Shown here: piece by piece, positions 10,201-22,240 of the stretch
Numbering within the stretch: position 1 is the stretch's first letter
Layout of the letters: every line of letters begins with the position of its first letter
Origin: Amorphophallus konjac
Taxonomy: Eukaryota; Streptophyta; Magnoliopsida; Alismatales; Araceae
Direction of reading: 5' to 3'
Assembly: GCA_022559845.1 (NCBI GenBank)
Contig: CM040118.1
Span: 159,174,331-159,238,330 of the forward strand
DNA: 64,000 nt
Notes under the pieces: generated by a model
The model's input: only the letters and a program-made list of their open reading frames with translations
What the model was told of the DNA's origin: nothing
Databases searched by the model: none
Position numbers and translations under genes: made by a program

Positions 10201-13016
10201 TACTCCCGGGGTGCGGAGAACTCGACTCCGTCGAGTAAGGGCCCACCGGGGAAGCAGCTCAGGGCGACCTGCAATCTCCAAACCCAACCTGCACCTGCGT
10301 CCAGGGGACGACTCTTCATCCTCTCAAGGCGGCCCGGACACACCCTCATGCTGGCGATGGAACCCTGCTTGCATAGTATTGCCCCTCTGTGTACACGTCG
10401 GGCTCTCAAGGCTGTTTTGTGGAAGCACTCCGGGGTGTCCCTCTTAAAGGAAGTTATAGGCTCAAAGTACTCACTGGGATTCACCGCGGTGCCCATGTAG
10501 GGTGCCGGATCAGCCGCATGATAATTGGGGTATATCCCATAGCCCATTAGTAAATCTAATCCATAAGCCAGGTTTGCCAAAGCCACTTGGAACATGAAAG
10601 GTCCAAGTCCTCGTGCCCTTGATTTGGAGGTGGCCCTAAGATAGAGTCGTTCCAATGCCACCATCGCGAGGTTACCTCCTTGGATTTCAAAGTGCCACCC
10701 GTGAGTTATAGCCCGCTCATTATGATCGTCACTACCCATATTTGGATGCTTGCTTGAATGAGTATGCTTTGAGTGATGGTGCGGTGGGGGTGGGAAGTAT
10801 GTGGTATGCAAAGGGGGACCGGGGCAACCATACATAGACCTATCATTCATGGATGTGATGAGGCATCTTGTGGACTCAGGGGGGCCTGGGAAACCATAGG
10901 CGGATCTATTGTGTATGGCTGTGAGAATTACCGGGGGACCCGGACATCCACGTGTGCTCCATTCAAGTGTAAGGGCTATGAAGAATGTGGGTGGACCAGT
11001 ACAACAAATGTAGGCCAGTTATGCATTGAGCCTAAACTGTGCGTGACATGCATGAGAGGGCTGGACTCGTGACCCTTGTCGAATGATGTGTCATACCAAG
11101 ATGGGTGCTTTCTTCTCCTAGAGATGATGACCATGTGTGTGGGTATGGGGTGGCATTTAAGCTCCCATTTGTAAGGGTCGAAGGGATCATAGTAGGTATG
11201 CATCATGGGGTGGGGCACTACCTTGTTCCCTAGGTGTATACTGCCCATGGTTATGGTTCCCTTGGTGTGGACTGGGTCTAGGACGAGGTGTGTTGGTTCA
11301 AGCATGGTTGGTGAGGGTAGGAGGGAGTGGGTGGTGGGTAGGGCGGCCAGGTCCCATGGATTCATTGTCTTCCACGGGGTGGGATCAAAGGGGTCATGGA
11401 ATGTGTTACCAAGGGTGAGGTATTCTTTCACCTCAAGGTCTCCAAATGATGGTGAGTCCTCTCCTCAAATGTAGTAATTGAACCGAAGTTCGAGGAGGGT
11501 TGGTTGGTCATGTTTGGAGGGCTTGGCATCCTACCCGAAATAAGTAACTCCAATTCGCGGATAGCATCGGACTCTTCGGGTATGGGGAGGGATAAAAGAA
11601 GGTCGCTAGTGTAGCAACCCACAGTGTAAATGGAAGAGATGGACCCGACACATAGATGTAGGAGGTTAAGACTCCTAGGTTGGTCGGCTACCGTGGTCAA
11701 CATTCCAGTTAGCTTCATTTGCCAAGTTAGACCCTCAAGAAAATCCCCTAATGTTTCCACCTGATAGGATGATTGGATTGTGGTGTGATAGGTGGATACG
11801 GGTACTATAGGAAGATTTTGCTCCATGGGTGGGTAAGCATGGACCACGAGATCTCCCAATGGGTTCTCCTTTAGCCAACGTGAAAGGGGTTCTCCTATGA
11901 TAAGCTCGGTCCTTATTAAGGAGGGTGGTGTAAGGTGAAGACCACCATGTGAAGTTCCTTCTTCTTCCTGGACATGGGCGATCTCTATGGCGGGGGTTGG
12001 TGTGTTCACCTCTATGGGGTCGGGTATGGGAATCATGGGTTCCTCTATCAAGGAGGTGAGATGGTTCCTTGAGGGTGGGGTGGTGAGGGTAGGTGTGTGG
12101 TACCCCCGGGGTGGGAGGTAAAGGGGAACTTGGTTTGGGATCGGTAAGGGGAGAAGTGGGGGCCTAGGTTGGGGTTGGGTAGGGTAGGGATTGGTAGTGG
12201 AAGATGGATGGGTTGAGGAGGATTGGGTTGATTGGTTTTAGGGGGTGTGTCTCTTTTAGGGGAAGATGGAGGGGTGGTTTTGGGGACCAAGGAAGTTTGT
12301 GGAGTGTGGGTTGGTGGGAGAGTTTTGGGTGGGGTGGTGGTGGCCATCATGGGCCTAGGTGGAGTGGACATAGGGTCCATACGGGTTGGAATGGTGAGGG
12401 TGGAGTGAGCCATGATGCTTCCTCCACTTGGGATGGGAACTTCTTAGCCTAACCCATGATATTGTGATTCATACTCCTCTTCCCAATCGGGGGAGGCCTC
12501 ATATTCCTCAACTTTAATCTCATTCCTTTGTGGTGTGGGGGTCTTACTCTCCAGGGGAGTGGGAAGGCCTTTTGGCGATGGGGTGGTGCAAGTTGGAATT
12601 ATTTGGGGTGGTGGGGTTTGGGTCCTAGTGGAGGCCTTGGGTTGACTGGGAGGAAAAGGGGGAGTGGGAGTGCTCCTCGGGTTATGGTCCTCACGGTAGG
12701 AGTGGGACGGTCGGGGGGCGTAGATCTTCCTAAGCTCACTCTTCATCTCTTCCCATGAGTGAATGTGCCCTTGCCCCCAAACCCTTCTGAATCTCTCTTT
12801 GTGTTCCCACATTTTCTTAGCTAGACCCCGAAGTCGTGCCTTGGCCCTGCGGACTCTCTCGGATCCATATACCCAAGTACTCTCAAAGTCCCTTTCCATG
12901 GTATTCTCCCACCTAAGATAGGCATGAGGATTTCCATCAAAATGAAGGTCCTCATCTACAATATAGTCCATGTGGAGGGGGTCAATCGGACCATTTGGCC
13001 AACGAGGGGTATGCAT
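10201..13016 (-). pseudogene. gag-like / proline-rich / integrase-tail ORF, broken
   Basis: The ATG at 13016 opens a gag-like domain (about residues 20-110, with the core AYLRWENTMERDFES) nearly identical to copy 2. The frame stops at 12444-12446 (TAA), where copy 2 has CAA. It continues through shifted frames (12413-12048, 12051-11428, 11431-10976, 10850 downward) with a Pro-rich middle. The end keeps a recognisable integrase GPF region (GLGPF, then NAY/LAY-type spacing) and a tail equivalent to 39893-40190 of copy 2. The C-terminal half is much more diverged between copies than the gag half. It is inactive, but homologous along its whole length. Confidence 0.8.
10220..10236. other. inverted repeat 19 nt from the 3' LTR (copy 1)
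   Basis: ACTCGAC-TCC-GTCGAGT, arms of seven, separated from the LTR edge by 19 nt. Copy 2 has the same arms with a different loop at the same distance (40172-40188), just upstream of the plus-strand priming site. Confidence 0.6.
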
Positions 13017-13079
13017 GATGATCGGGTGATGAATGCAACTGCCCTAGGACAAGACTTAGTAGAGACAAGTCTAGAACTT

Positions 13080-13092
13080 GCTCTGATACCAA
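13080..13092 (-). other. primer-binding site of non-autonomous copy 1
   Basis: Minus strand TTGGTATCAGAGC, two bases from the 5' LTR edge at 13095. Confidence 0.9.
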
Positions 13093-13094
13093 TT

Positions 13095-15861
13095 TGATGT
13101 GACACAAAATGCAGCGGAGGACAATGATACTAATTTGATGTGACGCGACTCCCTTGGACCTAGGATAGCAAGCAGCACTATGAGTCGGCAACGTCACACA
13201 TGCGGTTTCGCTCGCGGAAGCACGCTCGGATCCGTAGGAGGACCGGCGATGGGGGTTAGGGTCCGAGTTTGGACCTCGCGGTTCCAAGGGTCGGCCGGAT
13301 AGGGATAGATCCCAATGGACCAGGGATGCCCGATTTCAAGGGCGGCCGGCACGCCGAGGGCGTGGGATGCAATGGCTCTCTCTCAACTTGCTCCGCGGCG
13401 AACACAAGAATTGATTGAATTGCGGGTCGGGCGCTCCTCTCACCTCCGACGGACAACTAAAAGCAATACTAAGCAAGCAATGGTAATAACCAGCAAAGAA
13501 GAGTGGCCAAGTGCTCACCTGATCGGCGTGAAGACGCCGAACCCGGGCGGAGATGAGGGCGAGCGGGGAAGTGTGGTCCCCGCACACTGCGCCAGTGTAG
13601 CTTCAAAAATCTGCCAAGAGTACAATTACTACACCTCGCGCAGGAGGGTGATCTCGGGAGTGGGAATTGATTAATTACAGCAAACACTACCACCACGCAG
13701 GGTGGGGCGGTAAGCCGGCCAGGCAAAGGGGCGAGGAAACTATGGAAAGAACTGAAATGATCTTCCCGAGTTCTGCTTGCTGCCCGATCTGCTGACCCGT
13801 CTGTGCTGTGGAAGTTCCCGAGCTCGCTGACGACCTCAGAATGGCGTGGGACTGGCGCCACATTGATGGTGATTGGCTCCTGGAGGTCTGTAAATTCTGG
13901 CCAGGCTTCTGGTGGTCGTCTCTGGCCGGTAGGAGCTCTGCAACAGGACCGAAGTGTTCTGGTCTGCACAGGTTCCAGGAGTAGGGGCTTGAAGAACTGG
14001 CTGCCACGATCACTCCCGGAACTCAAATGTGGCAGGATCAGCTCTGGAACGTCCGTGGTCGAGGTGGCTCTCAGCAGGAGTTGACGGAGCTGCAATCCGA
14101 TGCTGAGAATGGACGGTGTGCCCAGGAGAGTGGGCCCTGGTCGCTGTAGACTGCCAGAGACAGACCCGCGCTGCCGTGGGAGAAAATTCGTATCTCTGTC
14201 CTCCGGTGTCCGAATGCCGATCCGCCGCCTGATCCTGAACGGGGACAGAGAGGAGCAGAATTTTTATGAAGAAACCTGAGCCTGGTTCAGCCTTTGTTGA
14301 TCGTGGCACTTCGCTCTTGATGGTTCTGATTCTCTGCAGGGGCGGCACCGCGTGGTTCCTGGTTCTGTAGCAGCTGGTTGCAGATGCTGTCACGGGCGCT
14401 CCCGGACTCCAAATGGCATGAAACCAGCGGCGTCGTCTCTGTGGTCGAGGTAGCTTTCAGCCGGAGTCGACGGAGATGCAATCCACGGCCGAGAGCGGTC
14501 TGTGTGCCCTGAAGAGTGGCCACTGGTTGCTGCAAACTGCAGGAGGCAGACCCGCGCGACTGAGGGGAAAACTTCGCAACTCTGGGTCCCGGAAGCCGAA
14601 TTAAATTCCGCTTCTTGATTCTGGTCGTGGACAGATGGAGGAAGAGATTTGAAGAAGAAACCTCAGCCTGATTCCATCGCCGTTGGTCGTGAAGTAGCTT
14701 TCAATCGGGCTCAGGCTCTCTGCAGGTGGCGTTTAGCGCAGTCGGGGTAGAACAGCCCTCATGGACGGCCACGAACCCGGAATGGAGTGATTCCACCTCG
14801 CCTGCGAAGAGCACAGGGAGGCCTTTCCAGAAAGATAGGCCACGCCACCAGCAGCACCAGGATGTAGTCGTGGATGTCGCTGCAACAGAATGCTAATCTG
14901 CAGGTCGGCCTGCACACAAAGCTGGAGTTTCTATGAGGGGAAAGATGGCTTCTTTGGTGAATGAAGGTGGAGGGGTGCGGCTAGGTGAAGCTAGGGGGGC
15001 TCTTGAGTGGTGGGGAGAAGGATGTGGAGGGGAAGAAATGGGCGAAATCAGCAAGCTAGGGGGGTGGTGGAGAAGGTGGACGCAGCTAGGGGTTGTGGGG
15101 GTGGAGGGTGTGGCCTAAGCCAAGAGGGGGAGGAAGATGGAGGAGGGGCGAACTAGGGAGGATGGGGAAGTGTGGTGGTCGACCTAGGGAGGTGAAGAGG
15201 CTCCTTGGGGAGGGGAAAGGGCACTTGGATGGAGGAATATGGCTTGGGAAGGGTGGAGAGTGGCCTTGGGAAGGTGAACGGGTGCTTGGGAAGGTGGAAT
15301 AGTTAATGGAGAGAAGTAATGGGGCCTTGGGAGTTGAAGGGGCTTGCCTAGGTGGCAAGTGAGGTGGCAAGGGGTGAGGAGAGAGGGGAATTTCGAACTA
15401 GAGAGAGAGGGGGGGGAGGAGTGAGAGGGGGTTCGCCCCAAGGAGATAGGGAGAGAGAATTAGAGAGGGAGAGAGAAGACTCAAGGGGATTCAAGTGGGT
15501 TCAATTTTCATTCATTCATCAATTACCCTCTTCAAGTGGGGGATTGGGGTCCTTATATAGGAAACCCACAATTTACAATAAGTCCTCACATTGTGGACAA
15601 CTGACAGAAGACCAAAGGTTGGGGAAGGGGGCGCCCATGGGCCAGGCCCAATGAACAGGCCCAATAACCTACTAAGCTAGTTAATGAAACTTGGACTTAG
15701 GTAAATGACTAACTAACTTAGGTAATAGACTCAATAAAGGGAAAATTACATAGATAAGACTCAAGAAAAATGAGAGAACTACATGGCTATACTCAGAAAA
15801 TGATGGCGAACAAAATGGCGAGCAGCAGGACCATGTGAAGGGGTAAGCGATGTCCCCATCA
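13095..15861 (-). mobile_element. 5' LTR of non-autonomous copy 1
   Basis: A 2.77-kb repeat of 7413-10200 in the same orientation, slightly shorter, mainly through a smaller GA tract near 15410-15480. The TATA box (minus CTATATAAGG) is at 15551-15560. Confidence 0.92.
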
Positions 15862-15866
15862 TACAG
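15862..15866. repeat. target-site duplication TACAG (right copy)
   Basis: Exact repeat of 7408-7412. Confidence 0.9.
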
Positions 15867-15942
15867 TACCAGTACTCTTCTCTCCTCTTGATAGCCTCCT
15901 TGAGCTCCCTTGGATGATTAGGGTTCCTTACCCCAAAGAGAT

Positions 15943-15953
15943 GTTTTTATAAC
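15943..15953 (-). promoter_or_regulatory. TATA box of the second copia LTR
   Basis: Minus strand GTTATAAAAAC, about 140-240 bp downstream of the U3 palindromes, the same order and spacing as in the solo LTR at 23379-25211. Confidence 0.5.
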
Positions 15954-16091
15954 TCTTGAATGGTCAAGAGACAAGCCAGGAGCCAGATCCACAAATCATG
16001 GTAAGTTTGGTGACTTTTGGATTAAACAAACCCAATGAAGAGGGCTTCCCATGTTGTAAAAAACAAAGTCAAAGATGGCTGCTTCGAGGCT

Positions 16092-16195
16092 GGCGGTCGA
16101 CCGCTAGGAGGGGGCGGTTGGCCGAAATTTTACAGAGATTGGGCTTTCGTTGCTGGGAAAATCGGTCGATCGGCCCCTGACTGGCGGTCGACCGC
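16092..16195. repeat. GGCGGTCGACCGC palindromes in the copia U3
   Basis: Strong copies at 16092-16104 and 16183-16195, with weaker ones near 16112 and 16162. The motif is the one in the unrelated solo LTR at 23808-24012. Confidence 0.75.
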
Positions 16196-16466
16196 TGGCT
16201 GGAAATTCTACAAAAATAAAGAGGTTAGCCAATGAATCATAATATGTGAGCTAATTAGTTTATGACACATCCTGTTTCAATTAAAATGAGTGAGTTAAGC
16301 TTAGCCTGGGCAGTTTCGGAACTAAGATGGATTTATGCATTGGGAGAGGTATGAACACTTAAACATAGTGCATGATGAAATTAGGCCTTGATTGTGTATG
16401 GAGGTCGAACTTGATTGTTAATACATGGCACGTGAGAAAACACATGACCTGGGTGTTGTTATCATC

Positions 16467-17590
16467 CACTACCAGAAAAAGCGGGATTTTAGACGAAATT
16501 TTTAGATGGAAAATAATCAGTCTGAATACCCGTCATAAATTACGACGATCACAGTCGGTGAGAAATTTCATCTCTATTTCAGACGAATTAGAATCCATCT
16601 GAATATCTGTCATAAGTTCAGATGGCTATTCCGACGGAAAATAATCCGTTTGAACTCAGACGACATTTCCGACGGAATATAATTCTGTCTGAATCCGTCG
16701 GAAATTTTTCCCCTAACCCGCGACCGAACCCTCTCCCTCCCACTTAGTCACACTCTCACTCTCTCTTTCCACTCTCTCCCTGCCGACGAGACCCCGTCGG
16801 AGCTCGCCTTCGTCGCCGTCCCCGCCGGAGTCGTGGTAGGTCGCCGTCCCCGTCGGGTGCCCCTCCTCCCCAATTCCAGTGGCGTCCTTGCCGTCACCGC
16901 CTGAGCTCGTCATCGCTGCCAGTACATCACTGTCACCGCAGGTACATCACCATCCTGGACACGGTCTTCGCCATCGCCACCCTCGCCGGTCCTCGCCGTC
17001 CCTCGCCATCTTCTCCGATCCGGTAAGCCCCCTCCCTCTCCCTCTCCCCATTCCCCGCTGGTGCCATTGTCTTTTTTTTGTTTTTGGAGGTTGGGAATCA
17101 TCCGAGAGGGGTTCCGAAGGGGGGGTTCCGGTGGGTTGGGGGGTGGGGGAGGTTGGACTGGGAGGGACGGGCCAGTAGGGGGGAAGTGGGAGGTCATCGG
17201 TGGGAGGGGAGGGGGGTTTCACGGACGGTGGGGGGGGGGAGCTTAGAGGGGGAGGGAGAGCTCGTCGGTGGGAGGGGAGGGGGGTTTTAGGGACGGTGGG
17301 GGGGGAGGGGGAGCTCGGAGCCCCCTTCGAGCTCGGAGGGGGAGGGAGAGCTCCTCGGTGGGAGGGGAGGGGGGTTTCAGGTATGGTGGGGGGGTAGGGA
17401 GAGCTCGTCGGTGGGAGGGGGTTCAGGGAGGGTGGGGGGGAAGGGGGATGTCGGAGATGGGGGGGGTTTAGGGAGGTCGGAGGGGGAGCTCGGAGGTGGG
17501 AGGGGGGGTTCACAGAGGGTGGGGGGAGGGGGGGTCGCCAGTGGGAGGGGAGGGGGGTTCTGGTTGAGAAAAATTAGACTTTTCACCTAT
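16467..17590 (+). mobile_element. CACTA transposon end, possibly with captured gene sequence
   Basis: CACTACCAGAAAAAGCG at 16467 is a typical CACTA (En/Spm) terminus. It is followed by subterminal repeats built on GACGGAAAATAATC and TCAGACGGA (16490-16705), the usual transposase-binding region. A GC-rich stretch with CT-rich leader, Ser/Pro/His-rich coding potential and a plausible splice donor near 17022 follows, then a G-rich minisatellite. I find no matching ...GGTAGTG end, so the right border is uncertain, and no transposase. The exon-like piece could be captured host sequence, but this is weakly supported. Confidence 0.6.
17183..17565 (+). repeat. G-rich minisatellite, period about 60-70 bp
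   Basis: Roughly six irregular copies of a unit combining GGTGGGAGGGGAGGGG, a GTTTCAGGGA-like word and GGTGGGGGG. The G strand has many runs of 4-9 G and could form G-quadruplexes. The ORFs on both strands are low-complexity by-products. Confidence 0.75.
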
Positions 17591-18087
17591 ATGCTAGTTT
17601 TTGAAATATCTAAATGATTGTGAAAGAAACTTCTGAAGCAGATGCAAAAACTGGATCCCTATATTCTGATCCAACACTTGTTCATTTGTTTGCAAGAGGT
17701 CTTAGGTAGACTTAAATCTTATGTTCTTTGCATAATAAACCACCCAAATATCAGAAAGCTTCATAATCCAGCACCACTGCATAATCGCTGACCAGTGACT
17801 TCTATCAATATGTAACATTAAGTGCATAAGCATTTAAAAGTTCATTGATTGCAATGCCTTTGAAGATCCGGCCTAAAAGGGTTTACTTTCGTTGCATAAT
17901 TTATATGCTAATTCATTAGATATGTGATTGATGTAGAGTCCAGATTTTTTAATGTAATTTACCTTTTTTTCTTGAATGAAACTTGCCGGCATGTTCTCAT
18001 CCATTGGCTATCCTCAAAAGTGACACACCGCATTATTCGGTCTTTTTCAGTCATGGACTTCGATTAATAGAATTGCTGGATGGTGAT
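17591..18087. other. AT-rich spacer, no gene seen
   Basis: No ORF, repeat or terminus that I recognise. It separates the G-rich tract from the chromovirus LTR and may include the rest of the CACTA element. Confidence 0.5.
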
Positions 18088-19694
18088 TGTCACGCCCCGA
18101 ACCGATAGCAGCGGAACGTGTAGTTCGGAACGCGGTAGTGATACAGTCATGAATAATCAGAGCATACATAAGACACAAAATTTCCAAAGCTAGACAATAT
18201 GAACAAAATATAATCTTTATTGATAATCAAATGTCAATTACATAACTGGACTCCACTTATATGGGAAAAAGAAAAGACTCAAATACTTTATAAAGGGAAA
18301 AGACTCAAGGACAAGATAAGACTCAAGAAAACAAAAAGACACCGGCTTGCTTTTTCTACAACACTCAACACTCTTGCCCTTCCCCATCTGATGGACTATC
18401 TTCAATGTCATTACCTGAAAAATGTTGAAAATAGGCTGGTGAGCAAAAAGCTCAGTAGGAATTATATCTCTCATCAAGCAGAATATAAGTGATTAACCAA
18501 TTACTCATGTTCATGACAAATGCAATGCAGGAAATGGTATAACTTGAAAATCATGACAATTGATATAACAGTAAGGATAAATATCAAGGCCAAAGGCAGT
18601 CACGAGCTCAAGAGAAATAGGGATGAATTTCCCATGCAGAGTCAAGGACAAGCTATCAGAATATAACAAGGACAGATACTTAGATGAACATAACTTCAGA
18701 ATTGGCCAGAACATAACAGAGTTCCAATAAATATAAGCAATCTAGTAGAATATCTAAGTTATCAGAATAACCAAGCAATAAATTATTAGAATAATAGAAT
18801 TAATAGAATTAACAGAGTTTACAGAATAACAGATATAACAGAATAATAGAATATAACAGATGTATAGAGTTTGGTGCAATGCCACACCCTGAATTACCAT
18901 GGTTTACAGAATTGGACTTCCGCCCTACCTAGCACTGAAAAGTCGCAGACCCATAGCCCTTAATGTTTCAGAATCAGATTTGGCCAAATACAGAGTCAAA
19001 GGGTTATGTTCTCGAATTGATGACAAGAAGATTCCAAAAGGAGTAGAGTGTCAAGACTAACGGAAAACCAAAGTGACACGGATCGGATCCCGAGGTTTTT
19101 AGGGTACAACCAGCTCGGCTGCCTTGAGGGAATCCAAGGCTAGCGGAGACTTACGGAGGTCTCAATGACTAACTTACTAGTCCGAAGGAACGGAATGTCC
19201 AACGGAGGACTCATATGTCACCGAGAGTTGAGGTGTATAACGTGAACCAATCATGAAAAAGGGGCTCCATCTAAGGAGGTGAGATGAGAGTGCCAAAAGA
19301 CCCGAGGTATGGGTCAAAATCGGAAGAAAACGGTGAGAACATGAATACGTTAATTGTAGAATTCACGTCCATCTAATTCTATAATTAACTATAATTAAAT
19401 AAACTTATTTTAATTGACGTCCGTGAATAATGTCATTTATTAATTAGCATCCACTTGGAGGGACGTTAATTCTATGATTTTTAACTTAATTTATTTAACA
19501 AGAATTCATGTCAATATCTATTTAATTGAAAATTTTCAAAAATATACATTCAAAGACACATTTATTTATTTAAAATAATTTAGAAAAAAAATACGATAAT
19601 TAGGAGAAAAATATGAGAATTCCATATATATAATTTTTATAATTTTATGTTATATAATTTAGTAGATATGAATTTTCAAAGATATAGCTACAAG

Positions 19695-19741
<47 letters not shown>

Positions 19742-21722
19742 TTAACGTCTTCGCAGAGTGTCGTTGAAAGAATTCAACGACACTGAGTGTGTCGTCATTT
19801 ATAACAAATGAATAGTGTCACTTTTTTTTAACCTCCCGTTCTAGATGTACACATGTCAGAATTGCGCAATCTATATACCAAAATGATTGGCTCGAAAAAC
19901 TCTACCTAACCAGATGTTCAAAATAATTTTTCATTGAGAGATGGGGGATTTTGAGATAGGAGGCACGAAAAATGGTGCAACCACTCTCATTACCTCGGTC
20001 TCCACCCCACTAGTACGCCCATAAATTTTCATGGCCAAAGGTCACTCGGACACCCACGAATAAGATGTTAGAGCCAATAAATCTAACTATCGCTATAGTA
20101 TTTTACCGTATTATAACGTGTTACGTAAAACCCAATAGAATGTACATTAAATCTTATTTTCTTTACATGATTTCATAGATATTTAAAGTTGATGTAAAAC
20201 ATGTAATTCATGATGTAAAACTTGTACAAACCAAGTAGAGATTATGCAAGATTAATTTGTTTGGCTTTGAGAGAGAACACCTACCAGTGTGGGTTTTGCT
20301 GAAGAACGACGATTGAGAAAAGGAGATGTGAAGAACAGCCGCAGCAGTAGGCGAAAGAGCAAGGAGGAAGCAGCAGCCTCTCCTTGTTATTGCCACGGTA
20401 GAAAAAGAGAAGATGAGGAGCACAGCTCCTTCACGCACGGCAGGGGAAGAACTTTCGCACATGGTCCTCACGCTCTGATGGCAACAGCACTTCACCTGCC
20501 ACCCGCCCGCACAGCAACCAGGAAGAAGAAGAAGATGCAGCGACGCTGGTGTCAACGGTAGGTCCGCTCGAACAGGGGAACGCGAAGAGGTTGGCGTCGT
20601 CACCAATTCATGGTAGAGAGGGAAACCAGCAAGCCGTGCGCAGGGGTTTATTTATAGGAATACGGTTCCTTTACTAATTGGTTTAGGATTCCTAAGTAAG
20701 CTTTTTATAGGACTTAGACTTCCCAGCATTCCTATTCTTACTAAAAATCCACAACCACCTCTTCTACGGAAACCCCTTCTTTCAGTCGCACACAGCTTGG
20801 GCGGTTTATGTATTAAGGAAACCCCCTACTATTATATATATATATATATATCTTGAATTACTCAGATATGATTTAATATATATATATAGTGCCTTTGTAA
20901 TATATATATACTTATTATATATATATATATATGGTGTGTATCTAAATACATATATATATATATATATATGAGCATAGGTGGTTAACTATATTTGGGTTTT
21001 TGATGGGCACGTGGGTTTAGCGGCACATATATATATGTATGACATATAGCAAGGTTTTGGGTTGGGGTTGGCCCATTGGTGAGAAGCTCCCGTGGGCTTT
21101 GGGCTCTTTTGATGTTGTTTTGGGCTTACAGCCATATAGTTAACGTGGTTGGGTTTTGGTTAATTATATATACATTTAGGTAGTTGGGTGTGTTACGAGG
21201 CTTCCCTATATAGTTAAAAGGGTTTATGGCCTTGCAGGTATGGGTTATTGGGTTTGTGTTTTAGTTAGTTTATGTATGTATACATGTGATTTATGTGTGT
21301 TAAGTGAGCTGTGTTTAGAATGCCATTTTTATAAAACTTGTTTTGGGTATGGGTCTTACGGTTTCAAGCCCATTTATATACGGTTTAGTTTTACTTATAT
21401 ATATATTATTATTATTAGCTAATAATGCTTGGGTTTGGGCTCAAAATGGGTGATCGGGTGAGACACTCACGTGGGCTTGTTAGTTGGGTATTATTTTGGG
21501 GTTTTTATAAGACAATATATGTTTTAAGCCCATTATTGGTACGAGTCAAAGTTTTATACATTTTTTTTAATTGTTAATGGGCTAGCTAATATTGCGGCTC
21601 ATTTATTTGGCTGTTAAGATATAATTTGAGTATTAATTCCCATTAAGAGTATAATCGATTATTTCTAGGAAAGTTTTAATCTATTTAGGAAATTTTATTC
21701 CTAACTTTTCAGGGGTGCTACA
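18088..21722 (-). mobile_element. 3' LTR of a chromovirus-type gypsy element (3.6 kb)
   Basis: On the minus strand it starts TGTAGCACCCCTGAAAAG right after a polypurine tract and ends GGTTCGGGGCGTGACA at 18088. The sequence just inside the tract (21734-21775) matches the usual 3' end of Tekay/Del-type chromoviruses. The LTR is AT-rich, with an uninterrupted (AT)n run at about 19697-19738 and more AT repeats at 20840-20970. No 5' LTR lies in the window, so target duplications cannot be checked. Confidence 0.7.
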
Positions 21723-21733
21723 CCCTCCCCCAC
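21723..21733 (-). other. polypurine tract
   Basis: Minus strand GTGGGGGAGGG, directly adjoining the 3' LTR; the expected primer for plus-strand DNA synthesis. Confidence 0.75.
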
Positions 21734-21879
21734 ATAAAAGAATTTGGTCCCCAAATTCACATGAAATTCATTTCCAAATAACAGTGGGGTATCTAATTCT
21801 AGTCTCCAATCATCCACAAGATCACATACGCTTACTTGCAACATAATCTACATCTTAAGGAAGGAAAACTAGGCTACGG

Positions 21880-22170
21880 TTAAGAGATACCTCTGGTTAC
21901 TTCATTGGGAGCAGACTCGATTTGTCTCATTGCTTGCAATTGTCCTTGACATCGCTCATTATTACGGTCCTTTGCCTGCTGAGGTTGATCTTTAGGAAGG
22001 GGACAGTCAGCTATCTTATGCTCCTGGCTTCCACAACGAAAGCAAGCTCCGTTCTTCCAGCGACACTTTTCAGATTTGTGACCATCATTCCCACAATGCT
22101 TGCACTTTGCTTCCTTAGGCTTCTTGCTGTTCGGAACGTCGTTTCCCTCATTGGGCCTTGGAGAGGGGGA
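21880..22170 (-). pseudogene. chromovirus gag C-terminus with two CCHC knuckles
   Basis: Two zinc knuckles, CKHCGNDGHKSEKC and CFRCGSQEHKIADC, are followed by a Gln/Arg-rich tail with SAPNEVTRG, similar to the end of Tekay-type gag. It ends at a stop at 21880-21882, only about 145 bp from the polypurine tract, so protease, RT, RNase H and integrase have been deleted. The apparent upstream part of the ORF (to 22260) runs into unrelated sequence of Tat-1. Confidence 0.7.
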
Positions 22171-22240
22171 TTCCTGCAGCCCACTTAAAGAGCAGACCCA
22201 ACTAGGCCCAACAAGGCCTAACGAGGCAAGCTCGCCCAAG

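Larger units (their letters stand above)
7413..15861 (-). mobile_element. complete non-autonomous LTR retrotransposon, copy 1
   Basis: An 8.45-kb element with LTRs at 7413-10200 (3') and 13095-15861 (5'), a tRNA-Met primer site and perfect TACAG duplications. The 2.9-kb interior codes only for a gag-like domain, a long Pro/Thr/His-rich middle and the end of a gypsy integrase. No protease, RT, RNase H or integrase core is present, so it must borrow enzymes from a relative. The LTRs differ from each other by scattered substitutions and by length changes in G and GA tracts. It sits in the LTR of the second copia element. Copy 2 of the family is at 34530-42948 in the opposite orientation. Confidence 0.93.
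15867..16466 (-). mobile_element. second copia LTR, promoter and U3 part
   Basis: Continuation of the LTR broken at 7412. On the minus strand U3 holds two clear and two decayed copies of the GGCGGTCGACCGC palindrome (16092-16195), followed downstream by a TATA box at 15943-15953. The LTR's outer end is not found; it is cut by the CACTA end at 16467 or continues beyond it. Confidence 0.6.

Noticed and set aside
17061..17617. Overlapping Gly-rich and Pro-rich ORFs on both strands
   Set aside because: Low-complexity products of the G-rich minisatellite.
19697..19738. Long uninterrupted (AT)n
   Set aside because: Ordinary microsatellite in an AT-rich LTR; noted only as part of it.
20208..20606. 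132-codon minus-strand ORF and 90-codon plus-strand ORF
   Set aside because: They lie inside the chromovirus LTR and have no domain or codon pattern of a gene.
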